From contig CAMLRB010000042.1 of assembly GCA_946482295.1 (NCBI GenBank), positions 1 to 19,721 of the forward strand: a stretch of 19,721 bases of DNA, in the 5' to 3' direction. Both the position numbers and the translations under genes were made by a program. How positions within the stretch are numbered: the first letter of the stretch is position 1; every line of letters begins with the position of its first letter. The notes beneath the pieces were generated by a model. The model searched no databases. It had not been told where the DNA came from and saw nothing but the letters and a program-made list of their open reading frames with translations. This DNA comes from an uncultured Bacteriovorax sp. GTDB lineage: Bacteria > Bdellovibrionota > Bacteriovoracia > Bacteriovoracales > Bacteriovoracaceae. Shown piece by piece: positions 7,312 through 14,490 of the stretch.

Positions 7312-8103
7312 TTACGGGTTAAACGGTGCTATTCCGATTTCCGTTTTTTTGATTTGTTCAACCATCTCTTGGACAACACGGTTGTCTTTGTATTCGGCCA
7401 TAAATTCTTCGTGTTCTACGAATGCACGTGGCGAAAGCGCAGAAGCTTCCATTGTACGGTAGAAGTCGACCACTTCCGAAATTTCTTGTTTTGAATATCC
7501 CTGACGACGAAGTCCGATAATGTTGATTCCTTTTAAGTATGCTCTATTTCCCATTGCTGTACAGAAGACTGGAATGTCTCTATCGATCGCAGCAGCTCCG
7601 CCGATGTAAGCTCCTCTACCCAATGTTACGAATTGAGAAATATTTGTTCCGCCGCCAATTCCAACTCTGTCCCCTACTCTTACGTGGCCAGCAAAGTTCG
7701 TTGAGTTTGCGACTGTGCAGTTATTTCCCATCACAACATCGTGACCAATGTGGACGTAGGCCATGAACAAACTGTTGTTACCAACTGTCGTGACATGATT
7801 TTCTTTTAGTGTTCCACGGTGAACAGAACAATATTCGCGGAAAGTATTGTTGTTTCCAATAACTGTTCTCGTAGGCTCACCTTTGTAAGAGTTATCTTGA
7901 GGAGGAGCTCCTATTGAACAACCTTGGAAAAATTGATTACCTTCACCGATAGTTGTGTGTCCGTCGACAACAACATGTGAATGAAGAATTGTATTTGCGC
8001 CGATTTCAACGTTCGGGCCTATGATACAAAAAGGTCCAACCTTTACTGTTTCATGAAGTTTAGCTTGTGGGTCAACGAGAGAACTTGGATGTATTGTTGC
8101 CAT
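7312..8103 (-). CDS. lpxA: UDP-GlcNAc (or UDP-GlcNAc3N) O/N-acyltransferase LpxA
   Basis: A 263-residue left-handed beta-helix acyltransferase, the first step of lipid A synthesis, transferring a 3-hydroxyacyl chain from acyl-carrier protein to the sugar. Hexapeptide repeats run from the N-terminus to ~185, then a helical C-terminal domain begins (IIGLRRQGYSKQEI). The catalytic His is His121 in YVHIGHD (E. coli His125), and His140 in FAGH matches E. coli His144. The position equivalent to E. coli His160 is Ser156 (NISQF). Gly169 matches E. coli Gly173, the chain-length ruler position. The ATG at 8103 has AAAGGG upstream and starts 13 bp after fabZ. With a GnnA-like gene next door, the acceptor may be UDP-GlcNAc3N, giving an amide instead of an ester. 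Confidence 0.95.
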   Translation of the reverse strand: MATIHPSSLVDPQAKLHETVKVGPFCIIGPNVEIGANTILHSHVVVDGHTTIGEGNQFFQGCSIGAPPQDNSYKGEPTRTVIGNNNTFREYCSVHRGTLKENHVTTVGNNSLFMAYVHIGHDVVMGNNCTVANSTNFAGHVRVGDRVGIGGGTNISQFVTLGRGAYIGGAAAIDRDIPVFCTAMGNRAYLKGINIIGLRRQGYSKQEISEVVDFYRTMEASALSPRAFVEHEEFMAEYKDNRVVQEMVEQIKKTEIGIAPFNP

Positions 8104-8116
8104 AGTAAAATCCCTT

Positions 8117-8623
8117 TTAAGACATTTTTAATGAAGCCAATACCGTGGCTTCACTCATGAGTTGATCGTTATGATAAAGTTTACATTCGCTCGTGATCAT
8201 CGGTCCTCTAATCTTGAGAAGACGTGTAACGAGTTTTAAATCCATTTCTGGTAGCACTGGTTTTCTAAAACGTGCTTCATTGATTCCAAGGAGGGCCACA
8301 TCCATTTTCATTTCCATAGGATTTTCGTTCACCAAAAAAACGATGAAGCTTGTCGCTTGTGCCATCATTTCGACTTGAACCACTCCTGGAAGAATTGGAT
8401 ATTCTGGAAAATGTCCTGCAAAGATCGCGTGATCTTTTTTAGTGCGATAGTGGGCCACAACTTCCGAGTCGGTTAGATCTTTTAATTCAAACAGAGGAAA
8501 TTTTCTCAACTCTTTCATGTGAAAATCTTTTGCTGGAAGAGATACTGATTCTACAGAATCAATAAAGAGAAAAGGATCTCTGTGGGGAAGTACTTTTTTA
8601 ACTTGTTCAGAATTTAGCAACAT
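8117..8623 (-). CDS. fabZ: 3-hydroxyacyl-ACP dehydratase FabZ
   Basis: A 168-residue hot-dog-fold enzyme that dehydrates 3-hydroxyacyl-ACP in fatty-acid elongation and competes with LpxA/LpxD for the same acyl donors. The family start LPHRDPFLFID is followed by FAGHFPEYPILPGV, with the catalytic His, and VEMMAQAT, with the catalytic Glu. I start it at ATG 8623, which has GAGG with 6-nt spacing; the in-frame TTG at 8635 has its only candidate AGGA directly abutting it and would add four residues. Compared with E. coli FabZ (151 residues) there is an insertion of roughly 18 residues before the catalytic His (around KELRKFPLFELKDLTDSE). It sits between lpxD and lpxA, the usual Proteobacterial order. 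Confidence 0.93.
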   Translation of the reverse strand: MLLNSEQVKKVLPHRDPFLFIDSVESVSLPAKDFHMKELRKFPLFELKDLTDSEVVAHYRTKKDHAIFAGHFPEYPILPGVVQVEMMAQATSFIVFLVNENPMEMKMDVALLGINEARFRKPVLPEMDLKLVTRLLKIRGPMITSECKLYHNDQLMSEATVLASLKMS

Positions 8624-8629
8624 GAGCAA

Positions 8630-8633
8630 CCTC
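8630..8633 (-). promoter_or_regulatory. Ribosome binding site deciding the fabZ start
   Basis: On the minus strand, GAGG lies 6 nt upstream of ATG 8623 and overlaps the alternative TTG start at 8635-8633. A site at this spacing can serve only the ATG. Confidence 0.7.
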
Positions 8634-8637
8634 AATC

Positions 8638-9672
8638 CTATTCAGATTTATTTTTTGAGAGCGAAAGCTTTCTAAGCGTCGCTACTCCTTTCATCCATTC
8701 TTTAATATCACGGGCGGGAAAACCACCAACGACCGCGCCATCAGCGATATCGTTTGTTACTCCAGCACCACCAGCGATTTGCACGGCCTTGCCAACTTCG
8801 ATTCCATTTGCAAGCGCAGCTTTTCCACCAATGACAGTATAGTCACCGATAGATGTACTTCCGCCAATTCCCACTTGTCCGCAAAGAATAACTCCTGTGC
8901 CAAGTTTGCAGTTGTGACCGATTTGAACTTGATTATCAATTTTTGATCCTGCCCCGATTATCGTGGGTGAAAAAGTTCCAGAATCAATACATGTCGAAGC
9001 GCCGATTTCTACATCGTTTCCGATGATCACACTTCCAACGTGCCATACTTTGTGGTGAACGCCTTTACTGAAGTTGTACCCAAATCCATCTGCTCCAATT
9101 GAGCAAAGAGCATGGATGCGTACGCGTGAACCAATTTTTACATTTCGATAAATTGTGGTGTTGGCGAAAATTTCTGAGTCTTCTCCGATTTCAACTCCGC
9201 TCATGATGACAACACCAGAGTGAATGCGAACGTTTGCCGCGACCTTAACGTTTTCACCGATAAACGCACCTTGAGCAATCCAGGCAGTAGGATGAACACT
9301 TGCTGTTCCCATTTGTCTGCCATCAATCATATCATTTGGTGACTTGATGATTTCTTCGTAAAACGGTTTAGAGAGAAAAGACATGGCGAGATTCACATCA
9401 GCAACATGTCCCAACCAAAGTGCTTTCTTTTTTAAATTGTTGATTGTTTCTTCGTTTAAAAGATCGAAATATTTTTTCTCAACAAGAACACCTACTCGCT
9501 CAACTTTTTCTTGAGAGAGAAAGTCATTGGCGAAAGTTTTGTTTTTGATGAAATAAAGATGATCGGCAGCAAATAAACTTGAATCAGTAATGCCAAGGAT
9601 TTCAGAATTTAGATCAGTATCTGTGACAATCTCAATCGAACTATCGAAGTTTTTAAGGTTTCCTAATTTCAT
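8638..9672 (-). CDS. lpxD: UDP-3-O-(3-hydroxyacyl)glucosamine N-acyltransferase LpxD
   Basis: A 344-residue left-handed beta-helix acyltransferase that adds the second 3-hydroxyacyl chain, at the 2-amino group. An N-terminal uridine-binding domain (~1-110, including [17 protein letters not shown]) is followed by hexapeptide repeats starting near [15 protein letters not shown]. Hallmarks are [31 protein letters not shown] and VQIGHN, whose His (residue 253 from this start) matches the catalytic His239 of E. coli. The open frame extends upstream to ATG 9780 inside skp. I choose ATG 9672 because AAGAG precedes it by 7 nt, the length then matches E. coli (341), and the extra 36 residues would be encoded through the hairpin at 9688-9720. 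The stop is 14 bp before fabZ. Confidence 0.9.
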   Translation of the reverse strand: MKLGNLKNFDSSIEIVTDTDLNSEILGITDSSLFAADHLYFIKNKTFANDFLSQEKVERVGVLVEKKYFDLLNEETINNLKKKALWLGHVADVNLAMSFLSKPFYEEIIKSPNDMIDGRQMGTASVHPTAWIAQGAFIGENVKVAANVRIHSGVVIMSGVEIGEDSEIFANTTIYRNVKIGSRVRIHALCSIGADGFGYNFSKGVHHKVWHVGSVIIGNDVEIGASTCIDSGTFSPTIIGAGSKIDNQVQIGHNCKLGTGVILCGQVGIGGSTSIGDYTVIGGKAALANGIEVGKAVQIAGGAGVTNDIADGAVVGGFPARDIKEWMKGVATLRKLSLSKNKSE

Positions 9673-9684
9673 GAGTACACTCTT

Positions 9685-9720
9685 AAAACTAATGAGGACC
9701 CAACTTGGGTCCTCGTCAGT
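9685..9720 (-). terminator. Hairpin with short U-tract between skp and lpxD (terminator or attenuator)
   Basis: On the minus strand, GAGGACCCA and TGGGTCCTC form a perfect 9-bp stem with a 3-nt loop (9694-9714). The stem extends to 15 pairs with one G-U wobble and one mismatch (9688-9720). TTTT follows at 9688-9685. It begins 20 bp after the skp stop and ends just before the lpxD Shine-Dalgarno. The U-tract is short, so partial termination, attenuation or mRNA end protection are all possible. Confidence 0.6.
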
Positions 9721-9739
9721 CATTAAATTATTGTTGAGA

Positions 9740-10246
9740 CTATTTAGGGAATTTTTTGTTGTAAGCTTTAACAACTTCATCCGTTAAATCTTTTTCAGAT
9801 TTAGCGTAAAGGATTGGCGCTGTAGCAGCTTCGTAAACGAGATCAACGTCTGCGCTCTTTGAAACTTCATCAACAACTTGCTTAACTCGCTCAAGGATTG
9901 GAGTTTTAAGTTTTTGCTCCATCTCTTGAATTTCTTTTTGGAATGATTGAGTCTTTTGTTGAATAGCGATGATCTTTTCCTGGATCTCTCTTTCTTTTTT
10001 AGACTTTTCTTTATCGTTGATTACTGAAGCTTTTTTTGAGTAATCGTCTTGAAGCTTTTTAATTTTATCTTCTTCGTCTTTTAGGATTTTTTGTTTTTCA
10101 TCAAATGATTTTTTCAATTGATCGCGAACTGCAACCCCTTGGTTAACTGAAATAAGAACTTTTTGAACGTCGATTTTTCCAACCGACACTGCAGCGAAAC
10201 CTGTGCTCGCGAGAACGAATGCCATAGCGGCCACTAATGCTTTCAT
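9740..10246 (-). CDS. skp: Periplasmic chaperone Skp/OmpH
   Basis: A 168-residue OmpH-family periplasmic chaperone that holds unfolded outer-membrane proteins on their way to BamA. An N-terminal signal peptide ([18 protein letters not shown], cleavage likely after GFA or GFAA) is followed by [10 protein letters not shown], the conserved start of the small core strand. A long charged coiled coil (~30-125, rich in Lys, Glu and Gln) forms the tentacles, and the chain returns to a core ending [17 protein letters not shown] start it at ATG 10246 because AAGGAG lies exactly 6 nt upstream; the in-frame ATG at 10261 precedes that site. It follows bamA by 18 bp, the classical bamA-skp arrangement, and is followed by the hairpin before lpxD. 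Confidence 0.9.
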   Translation of the reverse strand: MKALVAAMAFVLASTGFAAVSVGKIDVQKVLISVNQGVAVRDQLKKSFDEKQKILKDEEDKIKKLQDDYSKKASVINDKEKSKKEREIQEKIIAIQQKTQSFQKEIQEMEQKLKTPILERVKQVVDEVSKSADVDLVYEAATAPILYAKSEKDLTDEVVKAYNKKFPK

Positions 10247-10252
10247 TGAATA

Positions 10253-10258
10253 CTCCTT
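10253..10258 (-). promoter_or_regulatory. Ribosome binding site deciding the skp start
   Basis: AAGGAG on the minus strand, 6 nt upstream of ATG 10246 and downstream of the alternative ATG 10261. It is one of the best Shine-Dalgarno matches in the window, fitting for an abundant chaperone. Confidence 0.8.
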
Positions 10259-10264
10259 CATATT

Positions 10265-12547
10265 TTAAAACAATTGTCCTATATCGAAATGGAATTGAGA
10301 ACCCGAATCTTTAGCGCGATCGCCTAGCGGGTAACCGAATTCAAAGCGAAGTACTCCGATTGGTGAATACCATCTGAATCCAAAGCCATAATCCGCAAAT
10401 ACTTTCACGTTATCCATATCACCAGCGTGCCCGGCGTCAAAGAAGACAACCCATTTTAGTCCGGCTTCGCGAGATAGTGGATGTTGGAACTCAAGCTGAG
10501 TGTAAGCTTTAAATTCACCACCAGAGTTAAATGTTACTTTTTTACCGTTTACAGTTGCGTCTCTCAAAGGCCCTACGGCTTCTTGTGAATACCCTCTTAG
10601 GTTACGAGAACCACCGAGGACGAAACGTTCTGTACGCGGGATATTTTGACTGTCGACTTTATCCAAGCGGCCTGCATAGAAGCGTGATCTGAAAACAAGA
10701 TCTCCCCAAACTGGGTAATAGCCACGAGCTTCCGTTTCATTTTTAATCCATTTTTTATCGCCGCCAATACCTGTGTATTCTGTCGACAAGCTTAGGAAGT
10801 AACCTTTACGTGGATCTGATCGATCGTCACGTTTGTCGTGCACGATCTGTGTCTGCACAGAAGATGCAATACCATTTTCTTCTTCAACGATAATCGTTTG
10901 ATCGTCTACAGAGCTAATCGTTTTATCTTCAATTTTATAAGTCATATAAAGATTCGTGAAACGAAGAATCGGGTATCCCACGCGAACGTTCGCTCCTTTA
11001 GATTTTTCGTTATACGAAGCAGACGTATCGTCATTAGAAATGAAAATTCCTCCACCAAGTGTCCACTTAGTGTCGAATAAAAATGGCTCAGTGAAATCGA
11101 TACTAAACGTGTTCGATGTTTTCGCTAAGTTCACACTGAAAGATAAGTTTTGTCCGAGACCTCTAAAGTTCGATTGGGTAATCGAAGCCTGGAAGAATCC
11201 GCCTGTAGCCGTTGAATAACCAGCTCCGAGAGAAATTTGTCCCGTGTTCTTTTCTTTGAGCGAAATTTCAACATCGAGAACATCTTCTTTATCTTTTGGC
11301 GAAACAGTGTTGAAAACAATTGATTCAGGTTCAAAGAAACCTAAACGCTGAACGTTTTCACGTGATTCACGCAGAGCTGTTCCGTTGAACTTCTGACCTT
11401 CACGAATCAACAATTCACGACGAACAACTTTATCGCGTGATTTATTGTTACCCTTAATTTTAATTTTACCAAAGTAGGCAATCTTCCCTTTTTCAAAAGA
11501 GAATTCAACGTCAACTTTGTTTTCACCTGGAACGACATTCAAATTACGAATGACGTTGGCAAAAGCATAACCCTCATCCTGATACATCTCAGTGAGAAGC
11601 TGGATATCTTTACGAAGAGATTCTTCAGAATACGTTTCGTTTTCTTTAAGAATCATTTTTTCACGGAGGTCAGCCTCAGGGAAAAGAACTTCACCCTGGT
11701 AACTAATTTTATTCACGGTAAACTGCGGGCCTTCCGTTAACTTGATTGTGATGTAGACCCAGCGCTTATCTTCAGAAACTGTAATTTCTGGTGTGCCGAT
11801 ATTGATCTGCAAATACCCTTTCATGCGGTAGAAATATTTCAATCGTTCAATATCGTTTTGAAAGTTAACTTCTTTGAAATTTCCTGATCCAGACATGAAT
11901 GAGAAAAGTGAGTCTTCTTGCGTTTGAAGAATACTTTTGATTTCGTCGTCTTTGAAAGCAAGGTTTCCAAGAAAGCTAATTTTTTTAACTTTAACTTTAT
12001 CGAATTCTTTAATGTTGAAAACGAGTTCGATATTTTCTTCGTTTAGTTTCTTCTCTTTGTAATCAATTGAAGCAAGAAAGTATCCTTTCTCTTCGTAGAA
12101 TTTAAGAAGTGACTGTACGTCGCCTTTAATTGTCGTTGTATCGAGAATAGAGAATATTTTTGATTTAACTTGTCCTTTCAAATCATCATCTGAAAGTCCG
12201 TCATTTCCTTCAAAAGTAATTTTTGTGATGATTGGTTTTTCTTTTACTTGAAAACGAAGAACATTCTTTCCGTTCGTTAGTTCCTGATGGGCCTCAACCT
12301 CTTCGAAATATTTCATCGAATAGATTTTTTCGAGATCTTTTTTAAGGAGGTAATTATCGAGAGTCATGCCCGGCTTAGAGCCGATTTTTTCAAGAATAGC
12401 TTCTTTCTCTACTTTTTTAAGACCTGTAACATCGATGGTATCGATCTTAAAAAGATCAGATCTTTCACCTAAGTCTTCAGCACCAAAAACACTAAAGCAT
12501 AAGCTTTGTAGAATCAGAAAAATGAATGAGAAATATCTCAGAGACAT
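10265..12547 (-). CDS. bamA: Outer-membrane protein assembly factor BamA
   Basis: A complete 760-residue Omp85 protein, the core of the machinery that inserts beta-barrel proteins into the outer membrane. The signal peptide ends near VFGA (~20-23). Five POTRA domains follow, with cores such as FKIDTIDVTGLKKV (~33), PIITKITFEGNDG, VKVKKISFLGNLAF, FTVNKISYQGEVLF and IAYFGKIKIKGNNKS. The C-terminal half is a 16-strand barrel. The lid-loop motif appears as GGSRNLRGYSQ (the family (V/L)RG(F/Y)), and the chain ends FHFDIGQLF with the terminal Phe typical of outer-membrane proteins. ATG 12547 has GGAG 5 nt upstream. It is preceded by lolD (87-bp gap) and followed by skp. It differs clearly from the Bacteroidota-type BamA fragment at the left edge. 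Confidence 0.96.
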   Translation of the reverse strand: MSLRYFSFIFLILQSLCFSVFGAEDLGERSDLFKIDTIDVTGLKKVEKEAILEKIGSKPGMTLDNYLLKKDLEKIYSMKYFEEVEAHQELTNGKNVLRFQVKEKPIITKITFEGNDGLSDDDLKGQVKSKIFSILDTTTIKGDVQSLLKFYEEKGYFLASIDYKEKKLNEENIELVFNIKEFDKVKVKKISFLGNLAFKDDEIKSILQTQEDSLFSFMSGSGNFKEVNFQNDIERLKYFYRMKGYLQINIGTPEITVSEDKRWVYITIKLTEGPQFTVNKISYQGEVLFPEADLREKMILKENETYSEESLRKDIQLLTEMYQDEGYAFANVIRNLNVVPGENKVDVEFSFEKGKIAYFGKIKIKGNNKSRDKVVRRELLIREGQKFNGTALRESRENVQRLGFFEPESIVFNTVSPKDKEDVLDVEISLKEKNTGQISLGAGYSTATGGFFQASITQSNFRGLGQNLSFSVNLAKTSNTFSIDFTEPFLFDTKWTLGGGIFISNDDTSASYNEKSKGANVRVGYPILRFTNLYMTYKIEDKTISSVDDQTIIVEEENGIASSVQTQIVHDKRDDRSDPRKGYFLSLSTEYTGIGGDKKWIKNETEARGYYPVWGDLVFRSRFYAGRLDKVDSQNIPRTERFVLGGSRNLRGYSQEAVGPLRDATVNGKKVTFNSGGEFKAYTQLEFQHPLSREAGLKWVVFFDAGHAGDMDNVKVFADYGFGFRWYSPIGVLRFEFGYPLGDRAKDSGSQFHFDIGQLF

Positions 12548-12566
12548 TAAATCTCCACAGTCGATT

Positions 12567-12593
12567 AAAATACTAAGGTATTAAAAGTAGCAA
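12567..12593 (-). promoter_or_regulatory. Weak candidate promoter for bamA in the lolD-bamA gap
   Basis: The 87-base gap upstream of bamA is the largest inside the cluster. It contains TTGCTA (12593-12588) and TATTTT (12572-12567) on the minus strand, separated by 15 bases, shorter than the optimal 17. The small inverted repeat AATAC/GTATT overlaps it. There is no terminator after lolD. This is a weak call. Confidence 0.2.
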
Positions 12594-12634
12594 GAACATC
12601 TTGAAGTGCAAAGAACTTTATCGCTGGAAAAAGC

Positions 12635-13294
12635 TCACTGCGTTACGAGTACTCCATCACGCATGATAAATTGTTTTGGAAAGCTTTGAGCTATCACTGG
12701 ATCATGTGTAACGATCACGAGTGTCGCGTGGAAATCGCGTGCTAATTCTTTCAATAGGTGAATAACCTTTGCTGAGTTCTCCGAATCAAGATTTCCTGTC
12801 GGCTCATCGCAAAGAAGAAGTTTTGGTTTCAACGAAAGGGCGCGAATGATATTGATTCGCTGCTGCTCACCACCAGAGAGCTCAAAAGGAAATTTTTTCA
12901 AACAGTGCTCTACACCTAAATGACGGGCCAAATTTTCTGCACGGGCCACGACCTCATCGCTGTACAATCCACCCAAACGCGATGGCAAAAGAATATTATC
13001 TAAGCAATTCATCGAAGGAAGTAAAAAGTGAAATTGAAAAACAAATCCAACGTATCGATTGCGATAAAGAGCGAGATCTTCGTCAGAGAGATCTACTAAA
13101 TTCTTTTGATTGACGATGACCTTTCCCTCTGTCGGACGATCAAGCCCACCAAGAAGATAAAGCAAAGTTGATTTCCCAGAACCAGATGAGCCACGAATGA
13201 GGTATTCTCCTCCTTCATCCATTGAGAGTGTCACACCATTAAGGGCACGCGACTGATTATAACTTTTTTTAACGTTTTCTAATTTAATCATCAT
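12635..13294 (-). CDS. lolD: Lipoprotein-releasing ABC transporter ATP-binding protein LolD
   Basis: A 219-residue ABC ATPase of the LolD/MacB-type (o228) subfamily, which powers release of outer-membrane lipoproteins from the inner membrane. Walker A is GSSGSGKST (35-43), the Q-loop lies in FVFQFHFLLP (~84-93), the signature is LSGGEQQR (139-146), Walker B is LLLCDEP (159-165), then the D-loop GNLD and the switch His in VTHD. ATG 13294 overlaps the permease stop as ATGA, with AGGA 6 nt upstream, so the two subunits are translationally coupled. LolD, FtsE and MacB ATPases look alike; the partner permease and the envelope-assembly context favour LolD. Confidence 0.9.
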   Translation of the reverse strand: MMIKLENVKKSYNQSRALNGVTLSMDEGGEYLIRGSSGSGKSTLLYLLGGLDRPTEGKVIVNQKNLVDLSDEDLALYRNRYVGFVFQFHFLLPSMNCLDNILLPSRLGGLYSDEVVARAENLARHLGVEHCLKKFPFELSGGEQQRINIIRALSLKPKLLLCDEPTGNLDSENSAKVIHLLKELARDFHATLVIVTHDPVIAQSFPKQFIMRDGVLVTQ

Positions 13295-14490
13295 ACAAAT
13301 TCCTGTCTCAACCCTTCCAATAAACTTTTACTGCGAAGTTTTATGAGCAATGTAAAAGTTATGAGCATGACCCAAAAAAGCGCGAGCATATAAACAAATC
13401 CATAATCCATCCAAGACAAGTGCATTTCAATTCTTGGCATGTAATAAATTTCCGCTGGCAGTTCAAAGAATGGAAGATATAGCAGCAGAAAATGAAAGAG
13501 CTTCACGAGTAAAAAAGCGAGTGGACAGGCCACTAACCATATAAGCAAAACGAGCTGGAGCCAAATGCGTCCCATCGCCTTTTTTGAAAGGCCGAGCGCT
13601 TTAAAGAGAAAAAGTTCTTTTGCTTTTTTCTCATTGAGAAAAATAATAAAAGCGAGCACATTAAAAATAGAAATCACCACGATAATTTGCAGAATCAAAC
13701 TGATGAGAACTTTTTCTGCCTGGACAGCTTCGATAAGGGCTGAAAATTCTCTCCAATAGGGCTTGAAATAATATCCCGGAGAAAAAGCGTAGCGCAGATC
13801 GCGCATTTTATTTTCAATTTGCTCAAGATCATTACTTTCTTTTTTATTTTTGGTGACATTGAAAGAGAGCATATTGATCTTTTGCCCTAATTCTAAAATT
13901 TGCTGAACATCTTCAAGTCGTGCATAAATAAGTCGTGAATCTTTTTGATACACTCCATGAGAAATGATCGATGAAACTTGAAAACGATGCAGGGCCGGCA
14001 TACCTTTAAGTGTCGAATTCCCTTTTCCAAAAGCGAGAACAATTTCATCGCCTACTTTTACATTATTAATTTTTGCGATCTCACTTCCGATGACAACCGT
14101 TCCACTTTTGAGAACAAGCGGAAGATCAACGATTCTCGCATAAGCATCATCAACACCTTTGATGATGACTCCTCGAGATTCGTCATTGAAAATAAGAAAA
14201 CTTTCTGTCTGCACTATAGAGGAGATTTCACCAATGCCAAGTTCGCGCAGTTTGGAATAAAGCGAATCTTGCTGATAAAAAAAGCCATTTTGCGAAAGCA
14301 TGACAATTTCGCCGGCCGACTGGCGAAGACCTTTTCTGAGCGACTGATCGAATCCATCCATCAGCCCCATTGTTGAGAGAATAACGGCGATGGAAAAAGC
14401 TAAACCTATAATCACGAAGGCCAGGAATTTTCTGATTCCCCCTTGATCAAGAAAGAGCATGAGAAAAAGTTTAAGCGAACTAGGCTTCAT
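13291..14490 (-). CDS. lolC: Lipoprotein-releasing ABC transporter permease (LolC/LolE family)
   Basis: A 399-residue inner-membrane permease with MacB-like periplasmic and FtsX domains. One transmembrane segment lies near the N-terminus (~22-44), then a ~210-residue periplasmic domain (including FLIFNDESRGVIIKGV and GSEIAKINNVKVGDEI). Three C-terminal segments follow (~258-283, ~305-332, ~360-384), with the FtsX-type cytoplasmic loop LNEKKAKELFLFKALGLS between the first two. Only one permease gene is next to lolD, so the transporter may be a homodimer of a LolF-type single permease, unless a second subunit lies elsewhere. Its ATG overlaps the prfB end by 11 bp, with AGGG about 8 nt upstream. 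Which Lol paralogue it is cannot be settled by eye. Confidence 0.84.
   Translation of the reverse strand: MKPSSLKLFLMLFLDQGGIRKFLAFVIIGLAFSIAVILSTMGLMDGFDQSLRKGLRQSAGEIVMLSQNGFFYQQDSLYSKLRELGIGEISSIVQTESFLIFNDESRGVIIKGVDDAYARIVDLPLVLKSGTVVIGSEIAKINNVKVGDEIVLAFGKGNSTLKGMPALHRFQVSSIISHGVYQKDSRLIYARLEDVQQILELGQKINMLSFNVTKNKKESNDLEQIENKMRDLRYAFSPGYYFKPYWREFSALIEAVQAEKVLISLILQIIVVISIFNVLAFIIFLNEKKAKELFLFKALGLSKKAMGRIWLQLVLLIWLVACPLAFLLVKLFHFLLLYLPFFELPAEIYYMPRIEMHLSWMDYGFVYMLALFWVMLITFTLLIKLRSKSLLEGLRQEFV

Noticed and set aside
9673..9780. lpxD N-terminal extension from ATG 9780
   Set aside because: It would run through skp and a terminator-like hairpin, adds 36 residues absent from LpxD proteins, and the downstream ATG 9672 has a ribosome site.
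13978..14376. 132-codon plus-strand open frame inside the Lol permease gene
   Set aside because: It lies antisense to a well-supported gene, has no family resemblance and no good ribosome site. It is a compositional shadow.
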